The notes: generated from the sequence alone by a model not told the origin. A stretch of DNA of 43,226 nt from Planctomycetota bacterium (GCA_020851795.1 JADZCA010000009.1:1-43226), one strand, 5' to 3'; counted from the first letter of the stretch, positions 17,308-26,399 are shown. Translations and numbers: made by a program.

Positions 17308-17622
17308 TCACGCCGACCGATCCCACCTCGTCCCCTGCCACCCCGAGATCACCCCGGTCTCCCCGCACGCCGCGCACCGCCACTCGACGCGGTCGTCAAC
17401 GGCGAGCCGCGCATAGACCTCGCCCCAGCAGGGCGGACGCGACCGCGACCGGCGGCACGGCACGTTCGTGAGCTCGCCGTCCGGGCCGGGCCAGCCCGAG
17501 ACCCAGGCGACGACCGCCCCACAGAAGTAGGCGATCGTCATCGCGGGGGCGGGGAGGCCGGGCGGGAGCGTGCCGTCGTCGGTCAGGTAGTGGCGGATGT
17601 CGATGACGTAGGACTGGGGCAT
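17308..17622 (-). CDS. Small conserved zinc-ribbon-like hypothetical protein
   Basis: A 104-residue protein. It begins MPQSYVIDIRHYL, continues with a hydrophobic helix AMTIAYFCGAVVAWVSGW (about 27-44), then has NVPCRRSRSRPPCWGEV (C56, C65) and ends with WRCAACGETGVISGWQGTRWDR (two more Cys). The four Cys could bind zinc. The overall pattern matches a widespread family of unknown proteins often found on islands and near transposons. No ribosome binding site is obvious. There is no link to neighbouring genes other than orientation. Confidence 0.65.
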   Translation of the reverse strand: MPQSYVIDIRHYLTDDGTLPPGLPAPAMTIAYFCGAVVAWVSGWPGPDGELTNVPCRRSRSRPPCWGEVYARLAVDDRVEWRCAACGETGVISGWQGTRWDRSA

Positions 17623-17672
17623 GAGCGGAGAGTACCGACGACCCCCCTGCCTCGCTGGGTCCGACCGCGAAC

Positions 17673-18308
17673 GTGGCGCGATCGACCGCCTCGTCGGACG
17701 ATGGCCGCGTGACGCGTGAACCCCACGACCGATCCCTGCGCCGGACCGTCCGGCTCGTTGCCCTCCTGAACCTCGCCTACTTCGGCGTCGAGTTCAGTGT
17801 TGCGGTCGCCATCGGATCGGTGTCGCTGTTCGCCGACAGCATCGACTTCCTCGAAGACGCGTCGGTGAACCTGCTCGTCCTCCTGGCGCTCGGGTGGTCG
17901 TTGCGCTGGCGCGTGCGTACGGCGATGGTCCTTGCCGTCCTAATCCTCGTCCCCGGCCTCACGACGCTCTGGGCGGCATGGCAGAAGCTCATGGAGCCGG
18001 TCGCTCCCTCAGCGATGCCGCTCTCGCTCGCGGGAGCCGGGGCGTTCGTGGTGAACCTGACCTGCGCGATCCTCCTGTCGCGTCAGCAGCACCACGGCGG
18101 CAGCCTGACGCGGGCGGCGTTCCTCTCGGCCCGGAACGATGTCCTGGCCAACGTGGCGATCGTCGCCGCAGGGCTGGTAACGGCGTTCCTGTGGCGGACG
18201 GCATGGCCCGACGTGATCGTCGGGCTCGGGATCGCCGTCCTGAACCTCGGAGCGGCGAAGGAGGTCTACGAGGCGGCCCGACAGGAGCATCGAGAAGGCC
18301 AACCGTGA
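17673..18308 (+). CDS. Cation diffusion facilitator-like transporter
   Basis: A polytopic membrane protein of 211 residues with about six transmembrane segments, resembling the membrane half of CDF-type cation/proton antiporters that export Zn, Co or similar metals. FADSIDFLEDAS (around residue 53-64) and SARNDVLANVAI (around 151-162) fit the two metal-site helices of this family, with Asp in the expected places. It lacks the cytoplasmic C-terminal domain of long CDF proteins; a truncated C-terminus is usual in the short form. A GTG at 17709 is a plausible alternative start, and the first 12 residues have no features. It is the last cargo gene before the integrase and transcribes towards it. 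Confidence 0.8.
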   Translation: MARSTASSDDGRVTREPHDRSLRRTVRLVALLNLAYFGVEFSVAVAIGSVSLFADSIDFLEDASVNLLVLLALGWSLRWRVRTAMVLAVLILVPGLTTLWAAWQKLMEPVAPSAMPLSLAGAGAFVVNLTCAILLSRQQHHGGSLTRAAFLSARNDVLANVAIVAAGLVTAFLWRTAWPDVIVGLGIAVLNLGAAKEVYEAARQEHREGQP

Positions 18309-18383
18309 CGGGGGGCGAGGTTGCCGCCGTGGTTCGAGGCTGGGGGCGGCCGATTTCGAGGCTCATGTGGCAGGGCGGTCAGG

Positions 18384-18400
18384 GGGACCCGTTGGGTCCC
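18384..18400. terminator. Hairpin between convergent transporter and integrase genes
   Basis: A perfect 7-bp inverted repeat (GGGACCC and GGGTCCC) with loop GTT sits between the 3' ends of the transporter (18308) and the integrase (18440). It lacks a T-run on either strand, so it may act as a weak bidirectional or Rho-assisted terminator. Confidence 0.4.
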
Positions 18401-18439
18401 ATACAGGGGGTGCCTCCGGTCCCCATAGTGCCGATGCTT

Positions 18440-19819
18440 CTACAGCCCGCGCCTCCACTTCCGCCTCTCCTCCCGGTCCCTCTGATCGAGCAGCCGCATG
18501 GGCTCGCGCAGATCGAGGAGCCCGGCGTCGGTGTACACGCGGGCCTTCAGGGACTTCAGGGCGTGGCGCATCAGGCGGCTGCCCATTTCGTCGTCAACTC
18601 CACACATGCTGAGGTGCGTCGAGAACGTCTTGCGCATGCTGTAGAGGCAGAGGCTGCCCCGGCGGAGGTCCTCCTTCGGGAGTCCCGCCGCCGCCATGTC
18701 GAGGTCGAACGTGCGCGAGTTGGGGATCGCCTTGGGGAACAGGCGGCGGCTGTCCGGCCCCGGCCCCATCGAGCGGACGAGGGCGGCAAGCCGTCGCGAG
18801 AGGTCGGGCGTGAGGTAGACGAGCTCGTCGCGCTTGGCCTTCGCGACGTGAGCGGGAAGGAAGATCGTCTGGTCCGCCGGGTCGAAGTAGGCGATCGTGA
18901 CCTGGCGCAGCTCGTTGGGTCGGATGCCGGACCTGGCGATCGTCCGCATGACGAGGGCGCGGCGACGGCCGACTTTCCGCAGCCGGACGCGTTCGCGGTC
19001 GCTGACGCCCGCGTGAATCCTCTCGCGTCTGGCGTCGTCGATCGGGCGGCGGCGCGTGGCCGTCAGGAGCGTGTTGAGTTCATCGAACTTCAGGGCGCGC
19101 TTGCGCTTGGCGCTCGTGGCTCCGCTGATCAGGGGGACCGTGCGGAACGGGCTCTTGTGGATGCGATCCGTGTCCTCCAGCCACTTCCCGAAGCGACGGA
19201 TGTACTGGGCGCGCATGTGGATCGTCCACTTCGCGAGCCCGTTCGGCTTCTTGGGCCGGGGCTGACGCGCCTTTGCGACCCAGGCGTCATAGATGCCGAC
19301 GTGGAGTTCGTCCACGAAGCGCACGGGGCCAGCAGCCAGGACCTGCTTCACGATCTTCTCGACGGCCTTCTGCTGGTCCGCGCCACCGCGACCGCTGGCG
19401 AGGCTGCGCACGAAGTCCTTGAGTGCGTCCTCGATCGTGATCCGCTTCGGGGGCGCGATCCCCCTGACTTCAGCTTCGATCTCGGCCCGGATCTTGCGGG
19501 CCGCAGCCTCGGCGTTGCGCACGTCACGGCAGCCGGTGCTTCGAGGGTAGCGCTTCCCCCCGATGCACGGGCGGATCCAGATCGTCTTCATCTCGATCTT
19601 CGAGAGGCACTTCTTCCCGGCCCAGCACGCCGCGCACCGCTTGCACCGCGTCGTCGGGCGGTAGAGCCCAGGGGGAAGGGGCGAGCGCTTCCCGGGCGGG
19701 CGAGACGGGCTGGGCTCGTCGCCGGGGTCGGGGGAAACCAGGCGAAGCGGGGGAGGACGGTCGGCCACCTGGATTCCAGTACGGCCGAGGACGGGCGCGG
19801 CCAAGCTCGGGGGCGTCAT
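18440..19819 (-). CDS. int: Tyrosine recombinase / integrase
   Basis: A 459-residue site-specific recombinase predicted to insert and excise this element at tRNA-Arg. An unusual N-terminal Cys cluster (C59, C62, C65, C71) could bind zinc. A SAM-like core-binding domain covers about 125-225. The catalytic domain shows R300 in GIRPNEL, a lysine at K327 or K329, R396 in YSMR (box II His replaced by Tyr393), H419 in the MRHA motif, and nucleophile Y429. The remaining 30 residues form a basic tail. The ATG overlaps the excisionase-like gene by 4 bp (ATGA). The gene lies about 500 bp from the tRNA 3' end, as expected for a tRNA-targeting integrase. Confidence 0.9.
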   Translation of the reverse strand: MTPPSLAAPVLGRTGIQVADRPPPLRLVSPDPGDEPSPSRPPGKRSPLPPGLYRPTTRCKRCAACWAGKKCLSKIEMKTIWIRPCIGGKRYPRSTGCRDVRNAEAAARKIRAEIEAEVRGIAPPKRITIEDALKDFVRSLASGRGGADQQKAVEKIVKQVLAAGPVRFVDELHVGIYDAWVAKARQPRPKKPNGLAKWTIHMRAQYIRRFGKWLEDTDRIHKSPFRTVPLISGATSAKRKRALKFDELNTLLTATRRRPIDDARRERIHAGVSDRERVRLRKVGRRRALVMRTIARSGIRPNELRQVTIAYFDPADQTIFLPAHVAKAKRDELVYLTPDLSRRLAALVRSMGPGPDSRRLFPKAIPNSRTFDLDMAAAGLPKEDLRRGSLCLYSMRKTFSTHLSMCGVDDEMGSRLMRHALKSLKARVYTDAGLLDLREPMRLLDQRDREERRKWRRGL

Positions 19820-20076
19820 CGGGCCGCCCCCCGGCGGACGGGCCGAGCCATGCGCTCCTGGATGAACCGCTCCAAGTCCTCCGGGCGGACACGGAGGCGG
19901 CGGGCGCTCAGGGGGACGACGGGCAGCGCCCCGGACTGGCGGAGTTGGCGGACGTAGCGGACTGGGACGTTGAGCCGCTTGGCGACCTGCTTGAGCGTCA
20001 GGCAGTCGTCAGCGGCGGGGAGGGCGTCCGCGATGGGCGCGGGCGCAGGGACGGGAACCGGCAGGGCATCGGGCAT
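19816..20076 (-). CDS. Excisionase-like MerR/HTH_17 DNA-binding protein
   Basis: An 86-residue protein with a Pro/Ala-rich N-terminus (1-22) and a winged-helix excisionase domain (about 24-76): LTLKQVAKRLNVPVRYVRQL as the HTH, then SGALPVV and a recognition wing LRVRPEDLERFIQE. Such proteins bend DNA at the att site and steer the integrase towards excision. GAGAGG lies about 9 nt upstream of the ATG. It is coupled to the integrase by a 4-bp overlap and its start is 239 bp from the tRNA end, so the two form the integration-excision module of the element. The upstream 238 bp (20077-20314) contains no gene and probably holds the promoter and arm sites. Confidence 0.85.
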   Translation of the reverse strand: MPDALPVPVPAPAPIADALPAADDCLTLKQVAKRLNVPVRYVRQLRQSGALPVVPLSARRLRVRPEDLERFIQERMARPVRRGAAR

Positions 20077-20314
20077 CGGGGCACCTCTCGTTGGGGCGAG
20101 AGGTCAGATACGGGGCGCATCGAGCGGGACTTTTCGACGTTGATGCGCGCAATCCCCGCCGCACCGCCCCTGGCCACCGCTCTGGCCAGCGTTCGCAGCC
20201 GTTGCCGCCCCTTGGGGCTCCTTCCAGACCCATCTCCACCGCCGCGGGCGAAAGCCCTTTCCACCCCAGGGTGCGCCAGAACGCATCCAGTGGCGATCTG
20301 GCGCACAGGGAAGA

Positions 20315-20391
20315 TGGTGTCCCCGGGCAGATTCGAACTGCCGACCTTCGGTTTAGGAAACCGATGCTCTGTCCAGCTGAGCTACGGGGAC
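20315..20391 (-). tRNA. tRNA-Arg, anticodon CCU, with encoded CCA
   Basis: Read on the minus strand, the acceptor GTCCCCG (20391-20385) pairs with CGGGGAC (20325-20319). The D-arm, an anticodon stem TCGGT/ACCGA with loop TTCCTAA, and a T-arm with GTTCGAATC are all present. The anticodon CCT lies at 20355-20357 (complement). The discriminator A at 20318 is followed by a genomically encoded CCA (20315-20317). The 3' end faces the excisionase and integrase, so this gene is the likely attachment site. The tRNA sequence is intact, meaning the element restored the 3' end on insertion. Confidence 0.97.
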
Positions 20392-20449
20392 GCGCTGCGG
20401 TCACGGTAGCCGCGCGCGACCGGCTCCACAACCGCCCGTCCGGGAGCGG

Positions 20450-22000
20450 TCATCGGTCGAGGTGCGGCGCGAGCGCCGCGCGCGTCGCACGCAGCCGCTC
20501 GAGGTACGCACGCGTCGGCTCGAGCCACGCGGGGATGCCGCGATGGCGCTCGCCCTCCGCCACACGCGCCGCCACCTCCTCGATGCGCGCGTCGAGCCGC
20601 GCCCGCGCGCCCCGGCCCGACGCGTCCAGCGCCTTCACGTCCGCGCCCCGCGCCCGCAGCCGCTCCGCCACGTCCACCCACCCCGACTCCACCGCCGCGA
20701 CGAACGCCGTCGTCCCGTCCGCCGCGCGCGCGTCCGCCGCGACCCCGCGCTCGAGCAGCAACGCCACCGCCGCGTCGCGCCCCGCCCCCGCCGCCGTCAC
20801 CAGCGCCGCCGCCCCCGCCCGCTCGAGCGACGCCTTCGCGTCGAGCAACGCACGCAGCACGTCCACGTCGCCGCCCCGCGCCCCCGCCACGAGCGCCTCG
20901 CCGCCCTCCGCAGCCGGCAGCGGCACCCCGACCCGCGCCACCAACTGCACGACCAACGCCGGCCGCGCCGCCGCCGCCGCCGCCACCAGCGCCCGCCCCG
21001 TCGCGCGCGTGCGCTCCACGAGCCGCGGCGCGACCGCGTCCCCCTCGCGCCCCACCGCAAGCTCGAACGGCGTCGACTTCGCCTTGCCGCCGCCGTCGGG
21101 ATCGGCCCCGTGCGCGAGCAGCGCCGCCGTCGCCGCGTCGTTCCCCGCCCGCGCCGCCGCGTGCAGCGGCGCCTCCTCCTGCTCGTCGAGCGCGTCCACC
21201 GCCGCGCCCGCCGCGACGAGCGCGTCCACGAGCGCCGCGTCCCCACGCTCCGCCGCGACGTGCAACGGCGTCGCCTTGCGGTGCGGCCGCACGACCTTCG
21301 CGTCCGCCCCCGCCGCCAAGAGCCGCCGCACGACCTCCGTCCGCCCGGACTGGCACGCCGGGAACAACACCGCCTCGCCCCACACGTCGGCCCGCCGCGC
21401 ATCCGCCCCGCGCGCGAGCAGCTCCTCGACCACCTCCACGTGCCCCGCGCCCGCCGCCGCGAACAGCGCCGAGCGCCCCCAGCGGTCGAGCTCGTCCACC
21501 TTCGTCCCCGCGTCGAGCAGCACCCGCACCGTCGCCACCCGCCCCTCCCTCGCCGCCCACCCGAGCGCGAACTCGCCGTTGTGGTCGTGCCACGCCGGAT
21601 CCGCACCCGCCCGCAGCAGCCGCCGCGCCATCGCCACGTCGCCCCGCTCCGCCGCCCACATCAACGCCGAGTAGCCCGGCGACGTCGGGTCCGCCGCACG
21701 CCCCGCCACGAGCAACGCCTCGACCTGCTCGAACCGCCCCGCGCGCGCCGCGGCCACGAGGTCGTCCTCCGCACGCGCGTCGCGCGGGACGCCCCCCGCG
21801 AACGCCAGCGCGACCCCGATCGCGAGCGCATGCCGAAGGCGCCCCCGCGCACGCCGCGCCGACGTCGCCGGCGACGACGCGGCGACCGGGGCCCACGGCG
21901 CGAGTCCCGGGGCGACCGCCGACGACGTCCCGCGGACAGGCGCGGCGGGCCGCGTCGTCGTCGGCGTGGTCGTCGTGGGCGGCAGGGTGGAGGCGGGCAT
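20450..22000 (-). CDS. Secreted or membrane-anchored ankyrin-repeat protein
   Basis: A 516-residue protein with GGAG upstream of the ATG. A Thr/Pro/Ala-rich N-terminus is followed by a hydrophobic stretch (about 57-72) ending in a signal-peptidase-like site near residue 77, so the repeat domain is probably exported. Residues 78-460 consist of about ten ankyrin repeats, with recurring patterns such as TPLHVAAERGD and SALFAAAGAGHVEVVEELLARGAD. Some repeats are degenerate. The C-terminal 55 residues are a basic helix. Ankyrin domains bind other proteins and the partner cannot be seen here. It is the first chromosomal gene beyond the tRNA and may be co-directional with the alpha-glucan cluster, but 142 bp separates it from that cluster's end. 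Confidence 0.85.
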   Translation of the reverse strand: MPASTLPPTTTTPTTTRPAAPVRGTSSAVAPGLAPWAPVAASSPATSARRARGRLRHALAIGVALAFAGGVPRDARAEDDLVAAARAGRFEQVEALLVAGRAADPTSPGYSALMWAAERGDVAMARRLLRAGADPAWHDHNGEFALGWAAREGRVATVRVLLDAGTKVDELDRWGRSALFAAAGAGHVEVVEELLARGADARRADVWGEAVLFPACQSGRTEVVRRLLAAGADAKVVRPHRKATPLHVAAERGDAALVDALVAAGAAVDALDEQEEAPLHAAARAGNDAATAALLAHGADPDGGGKAKSTPFELAVGREGDAVAPRLVERTRATGRALVAAAAAARPALVVQLVARVGVPLPAAEGGEALVAGARGGDVDVLRALLDAKASLERAGAAALVTAAGAGRDAAVALLLERGVAADARAADGTTAFVAAVESGWVDVAERLRARGADVKALDASGRGARARLDARIEEVAARVAEGERHRGIPAWLEPTRAYLERLRATRAALAPHLDR

Positions 22001-22142
22001 GGGATGGCTCCGGAGGCCGTTCGTGGGCCCTCGTCGATACCCGGCGGCCCGGCGCCCGTGTGTCCGAGCGAGGCAAAGGACGTGTCCGGGCTCGGCTCGA
22101 CCGCCGACGCGGTCCGCGTCCGCGCCGAGGTCGCCGCCGCCG

Positions 22143-25100
22143 TCAGCCCCAGACGACGAGGTCGGAGAGGCCGGCGTCCTGCGGGCCCCGCACGCGCGCC
22201 CGCACGCGCACCGAGAGCGCCCGGCGCGCGTCGTGGGGGACCTCGACCACGCCGCGGAAGCGACGGGCCCCGCCCGCGGCGCCGTCGGCGGAGAGCGTCG
22301 CCGCGACCGCGCCGCCCTGCCCGCCGGGGCCGCCCGAGACCACCGCCTCGACGAGCACGTCGTCGGGGGAGAGCCCCGCGAGCTCGACGTCGGCCTCGAC
22401 GTCGCGCCGCTCGCCGCCGCGCACGCCGTCGAGGCCCGAGGGGCGACGCGTCGCCACCCGCACCGCGGGGAACGCGCGCCGCACCCGCACGTGGCGCGTG
22501 GCCGCGGCGCGCGCGAGCGCGTAGCCGTCGCGCGCGAGCGCGAGCCCCGTGTCGGCCAGCGGGAAGTACGCGCGGTCGGCGTACTCGCGCAGCATCCGCC
22601 CCGCGTCGAAGGCCGTCGGCAGCGTCGCGAGCGAGCGGCGCACCGTCTCGAGCCAGCGCCGCGGGACGCCGTCGGGGCCGCGGTCGAAGAAGCGCGCGAC
22701 GACGTCGTCCTCGAGCACCCGGAACAACGACGTCGCGTCCAGGGCGTCCTCGGCGTCGCGCCCCGCGGCCGGGGCGCCGTCGCCCACGGCGAAGCCGTTG
22801 GACCCGTCGTAGGCCTCGTCCCACCAGCCGTCGCGCACCGAGACGTGCAGCCCGCCGTTGGCCGCCGCCTTCATGCCCGACGTCCCGCTCGCCTCGAGCC
22901 CGCGCACCGGCGTGTTCAGCCACGCGTCCACGCCCTGCACGAGCAGGCGCGCGAGCCCCATGTCGTAGTCCTCGAGGAAGAGGACCTTGCCGACCAGCTC
23001 GCCCCCGCGCGAGGCGAGCACGATCCGGCGCAGGACGTCCTGCCCCGCGCGGTCGGAGGGGTGCGCCTTGCCCGCGAAGAGGATGCGCACCGGCCGGTCG
23101 GCGCGGCCCACCAGCGCCCCGAGGCGGCGCAGGTCGCGCAGCAGGAGGTCGGCGCGCTTGTAGGTCGCGAAGCGCCGCGCGAAGCCGAGCAGCATCGCGT
23201 CGGGCGTGAAGCCCGCCGTCAGGCGCTCGGCGGTGCCCTCGGGCTCGCGGCGCGCCTCGCACGCCGCGCGCACGTGCGCGCGCACGGCGTCGAGCAGCGC
23301 CCGGCGCGGCTCCGCACGGGCCGCCCACAGCGCGTCGAGGTCGAGGTCGGCCGCGCGCTGCGCGTAGTCGGCGCCCGTGACGGGCCGGTCGCCCGCGCCG
23401 AGCAGCCGCGTCACCGCGGGCGCCGCCCACGTCGCGAGGTGCACGCCGTTGGTCACGTGGCCGACGGGGACCTCCGCCTCGAGCACGCCCGGCCAGCACG
23501 GCGCGAGCAGGCGCCGCGAGACCTCGCCATGCAGCCGGCTCACCCCGTTGCGCGACGCCGACATGCGCAGGCCGAGGTAGGTGAGGTTGAACTCGGGGTC
23601 GTTGCCGCCGCGGCCCAGCGCGAGGAAGCGCTCCCACGGGATCCCGACCCACGTCGAGACGTCGGAGAAGTAGCGCCGCAGCAGCGGCTCGGGGAAGCGG
23701 TCGTGGCCCGCCGGGACCGGCGTGTGCGTCGTGAACACCGTCGTCGCACGCACCGTCGCCGCCGCCTCCTCGAACGTGAGGCCCGCGCCGTGCACGAGGC
23801 GCGAGACCCGCTCGAGCGGCGCGAACGCGGCGTGGCCCTCGTTGAGGTGCACGACCGCGGGCTCGATGCCGAGCCGCGCGAGGAGTCGCACGCCGCCCTT
23901 GCCCAGCACGATCTCCTGGCGCAGCCGCATCTCGGCGTCGCCCGCGTACAGGCGGTGCGTGACGGCGCGGTCCTCCGGGCGGTTCTCGGGCACGTCGGCG
24001 TCGAGCAGGTAGAGCGGCACCGTGCCGACGTCCACCCGCCACGCGACGAGCACGATCGTCGTGCCCGGCAGGTCGAGGTCGAGGCGCAGGGGCGCGCCCG
24101 TCGCGTCGCGCACCAGCGTCACCGGCAGGTCGCGCGGGACGTTCTCGACCTCGAGCGGCACCTGCTCGCCCAGCACCGAGACGCGCTGGCGCAGGTAGCC
24201 GCGCCGGTAGAAGAGCCCGACCGCGACGAGCGGCAGGCCCTCGTCGGAGGCGGCCTTGAGGTGGTCGCCCGCGAGCACGCCGAGCCCGCCGCTGTAGACG
24301 GGCAGCGACTCGTGGAGCGCGAACTCGGCGCAGAAGTACGCCACCGGCCGCGACGGCGAGACCGCGGGCCCGTCGGCCACCGCGGGCAGCGGCGGCCACG
24401 GCGAGAGCACCGGCGCGGGCGGGGGCGGCTGCGCGGGCAGGCGGGGCCCGCGCGCGGCGAGCGCGTCGAGGCGCGCGAGCGCGGCCTGCGTGCGGGCCAC
24501 GAGCGCGGGGTCGCCGGCCTCCGCCGAGAGGTCGGCCGCGGGCGCGTCGGCGAGCAGCGCGACGGGGTTGTGGCGGGCCGCCTCCCACGCGTCGCCCGCG
24601 AGCGCGGAGAACAGCGCCGGCGCGTCGGGGTCCCAGGTCCACGCGAGGTTGCGCGAGAGGCGCACGAGCCCGCGCAGCGCCGCGGGCATCGCGCCCTCGA
24701 CGTCGGGTGTGCCGCCGTCGCGCCGCGGCGTCGCGTCCGGCGCCGGGCCCTGCCACGCCGCGGCCGCGCCGAGCGCCCGCCCGCCGGCCTTGCTGCGGGC
24801 CAGCGCGTAGGCGCGCTCCTGCGGCTCGAGCGCGTGGTCCCACGCGAGCGGGGCCACCGCGGCGCGGCACCGCTCGGCGCGGGCGCGCACCGTCGCGTCG
24901 CCTCGGGCGCAGCGGTCCACCGTCTCGGCGAGCGCCTCGGCCGCGTCGGCGTCGGCCACGCCGCGCCGCGCGAGCACCGTGACGCCGTCGGCGGGCGCGA
25001 GCCCGCGCGCGAGCGCCCAGCGCCCGAAGCCCGCGCGGTCGCTGGTCACCGTCGGGACGCCGGCGGCCAGCGACTCGATGGGCGTGTAGCCCCACGGCTC

Positions 25101-26390
25101 GTAGGCCGAGGGGAAGCACGCGAGGTCGGCGCCGCGCAGGATCGCCTCGTAGGGGAGGTCGAGCAGGCCGTCGCCGGGCGAGGCGTAGTCGGCGACGTGG
25201 ACGACGCGCACCCGGCGCCCGGGGCCGTTGTCGAGCCCCGCCGCGGCGCAGGCGCGCGCGATCGGGTCGGTCTCGCCCTCGTAGACGTGGTGCGTCGCCA
25301 CGCCGGGGAGCGCGGGCGCCCCGCGCACGCCGGCCGCCATCCGCTCGACGACGTCGCGGCGCACGCCGGAGACGCCCACGGGCACGAAGAAGAACGCGAC
25401 GACGGGCGGCCCCGGCCGGCGGTCGAGGCGCGCGAGCGCGTCCACGAGCACGTCGAAGCCCTTCGCGCGCGGCTCGTTGCGCCCCGCCGCGACGACGAGC
25501 GTCGCGTCGGCGGGCTCGCCGCCGGCGAGCGCGGCGGCGAGGCGGCGCAGCGCCGCGGCGGCGCCCGTGCGGTCGGTGGCCGCCGAGAGCGCGTCGAACG
25601 CGTCGGGGTCGATGCCGTTGACGAGCAGCGGCGTCGGGCGCCGGCCGAGGAAGCGCGTCACCTCGTCGGCCACCGCCTCGCCCACCGTCGTCGTGACGTC
25701 GGCCTCGCGCGCGCACACCGCCTCGAGCGAGTGCTTCGAGCGCACGCCGAGCGACTCCGCCGCCTGCTCGGGCGTGCGCCCCGACAGGCCGTCCTCGGGC
25801 GACGCGCCCGTCCCGGCGAGCGCGCGGCCGAGCACCGTCGCGTGCGTCGTGAAGACGGTCCCGATCGCGGGGACGCGCGCCTTGACGTGGAGCAGCGCGC
25901 CGCCGGCCATCCACTCGTGGGCGTGGACGACGCACTCCTCCTTCCGCGGCGCGACGTACTCCTGCCACCAGCGCTCGATCACGACGCCCGCGGCGAGCCC
26001 GAACAGCGTCGGCTCGACGTAGTCCCAGGCGCCGAAGAGGCTGTCCACGCGGTACTGGTCCCACAGGCGCCCGAGCAGCTCGTCCTTGGCGCGGTAGGAC
26101 GCGGAGGCGTCCACGAGCAGGGCCCGCGGCCGCCCGGGCACGAGCCAGCGCCCGACGCGCACCGGGACGCCGAGCGCACGGCACGACTCCGAGAACCCCG
26201 AGAAGCCCGGCTCGTCCTCGAAGGTGGGCGCGCGCCGCGGGTCGGCGAGGCGCCACGGGCCGACGCAGACGTAGCGGTCGCCGAGGCGCTCGACCAGCGT
26301 GCGCGCCTTCGTCGAGAGCACCGTGTGGATGCCGCCGACCTTCTGCGCGACCTCCCAGGACACCTCGAAGACGGTCAGCGGCGCGTTCAC
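22143..26390 (-). CDS. Glycogen synthase (GT3) - alpha-glucan phosphorylase (GT35) fusion
   Basis: A 1415-residue two-enzyme protein. Residues 1 to about 555 match eukaryote-type glycogen synthase, GT3: FEVSWEVAQKVGGIHTV at the N-terminus and YEPWGYTPIE containing the paired glutamates E431 and E439. An Ala/Pro linker leads to a DUF3417-like segment (about 570-615). A maltodextrin/glucan phosphorylase follows (about 675-1330), with YFCAEFALHESLPVYSGGLG at its start and the pyridoxal-phosphate lysine K1174 in EASGTSGMKAAANG. The last 80 residues form a beta-rich tail. Start is GTG at 26390; the upstream TAGGCT box, not a Shine-Dalgarno, marks it. One chain therefore carries both glucan synthesis and phosphorolysis. 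It belongs to a glucan cluster with GH57, GT4 and GH133 genes. Confidence 0.9.
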   Translation of the reverse strand: MNAPLTVFEVSWEVAQKVGGIHTVLSTKARTLVERLGDRYVCVGPWRLADPRRAPTFEDEPGFSGFSESCRALGVPVRVGRWLVPGRPRALLVDASASYRAKDELLGRLWDQYRVDSLFGAWDYVEPTLFGLAAGVVIERWWQEYVAPRKEECVVHAHEWMAGGALLHVKARVPAIGTVFTTHATVLGRALAGTGASPEDGLSGRTPEQAAESLGVRSKHSLEAVCAREADVTTTVGEAVADEVTRFLGRRPTPLLVNGIDPDAFDALSAATDRTGAAAALRRLAAALAGGEPADATLVVAAGRNEPRAKGFDVLVDALARLDRRPGPPVVAFFFVPVGVSGVRRDVVERMAAGVRGAPALPGVATHHVYEGETDPIARACAAAGLDNGPGRRVRVVHVADYASPGDGLLDLPYEAILRGADLACFPSAYEPWGYTPIESLAAGVPTVTSDRAGFGRWALARGLAPADGVTVLARRGVADADAAEALAETVDRCARGDATVRARAERCRAAVAPLAWDHALEPQERAYALARSKAGGRALGAAAAWQGPAPDATPRRDGGTPDVEGAMPAALRGLVRLSRNLAWTWDPDAPALFSALAGDAWEAARHNPVALLADAPAADLSAEAGDPALVARTQAALARLDALAARGPRLPAQPPPPAPVLSPWPPLPAVADGPAVSPSRPVAYFCAEFALHESLPVYSGGLGVLAGDHLKAASDEGLPLVAVGLFYRRGYLRQRVSVLGEQVPLEVENVPRDLPVTLVRDATGAPLRLDLDLPGTTIVLVAWRVDVGTVPLYLLDADVPENRPEDRAVTHRLYAGDAEMRLRQEIVLGKGGVRLLARLGIEPAVVHLNEGHAAFAPLERVSRLVHGAGLTFEEAAATVRATTVFTTHTPVPAGHDRFPEPLLRRYFSDVSTWVGIPWERFLALGRGGNDPEFNLTYLGLRMSASRNGVSRLHGEVSRRLLAPCWPGVLEAEVPVGHVTNGVHLATWAAPAVTRLLGAGDRPVTGADYAQRAADLDLDALWAARAEPRRALLDAVRAHVRAACEARREPEGTAERLTAGFTPDAMLLGFARRFATYKRADLLLRDLRRLGALVGRADRPVRILFAGKAHPSDRAGQDVLRRIVLASRGGELVGKVLFLEDYDMGLARLLVQGVDAWLNTPVRGLEASGTSGMKAAANGGLHVSVRDGWWDEAYDGSNGFAVGDGAPAAGRDAEDALDATSLFRVLEDDVVARFFDRGPDGVPRRWLETVRRSLATLPTAFDAGRMLREYADRAYFPLADTGLALARDGYALARAAATRHVRVRRAFPAVRVATRRPSGLDGVRGGERRDVEADVELAGLSPDDVLVEAVVSGGPGGQGGAVAATLSADGAAGGARRFRGVVEVPHDARRALSVRVRARVRGPQDAGLSDLVVWG

Positions 26391-26399
26391 GGGGCCGGG

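Larger units (their letters stand above)
1..20314. mobile_element. Integrative defence-rich element at tRNA-Arg(CCU), left end outside window
   Basis: A tyrosine recombinase and an excisionase-like gene lie directly beside the 3' end of a complete tRNA-Arg gene, the classical arrangement of an integrated genomic island. Everything to their left is accessory in character: restriction-modification, CBASS, small HTH and RHH proteins, nuclease pair, unknown membrane proteins. Base composition is visibly less extreme than to the right of the tRNA, with many A/T third codon positions. Genes here usually have a GGAG-type ribosome binding site, unlike several chromosomal genes. No second copy of the tRNA 3' end was found in the window, so the distal attachment site is probably beyond the left edge. 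No conjugation or replication gene is visible, so the mode of transfer is unknown. Confidence 0.75.
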
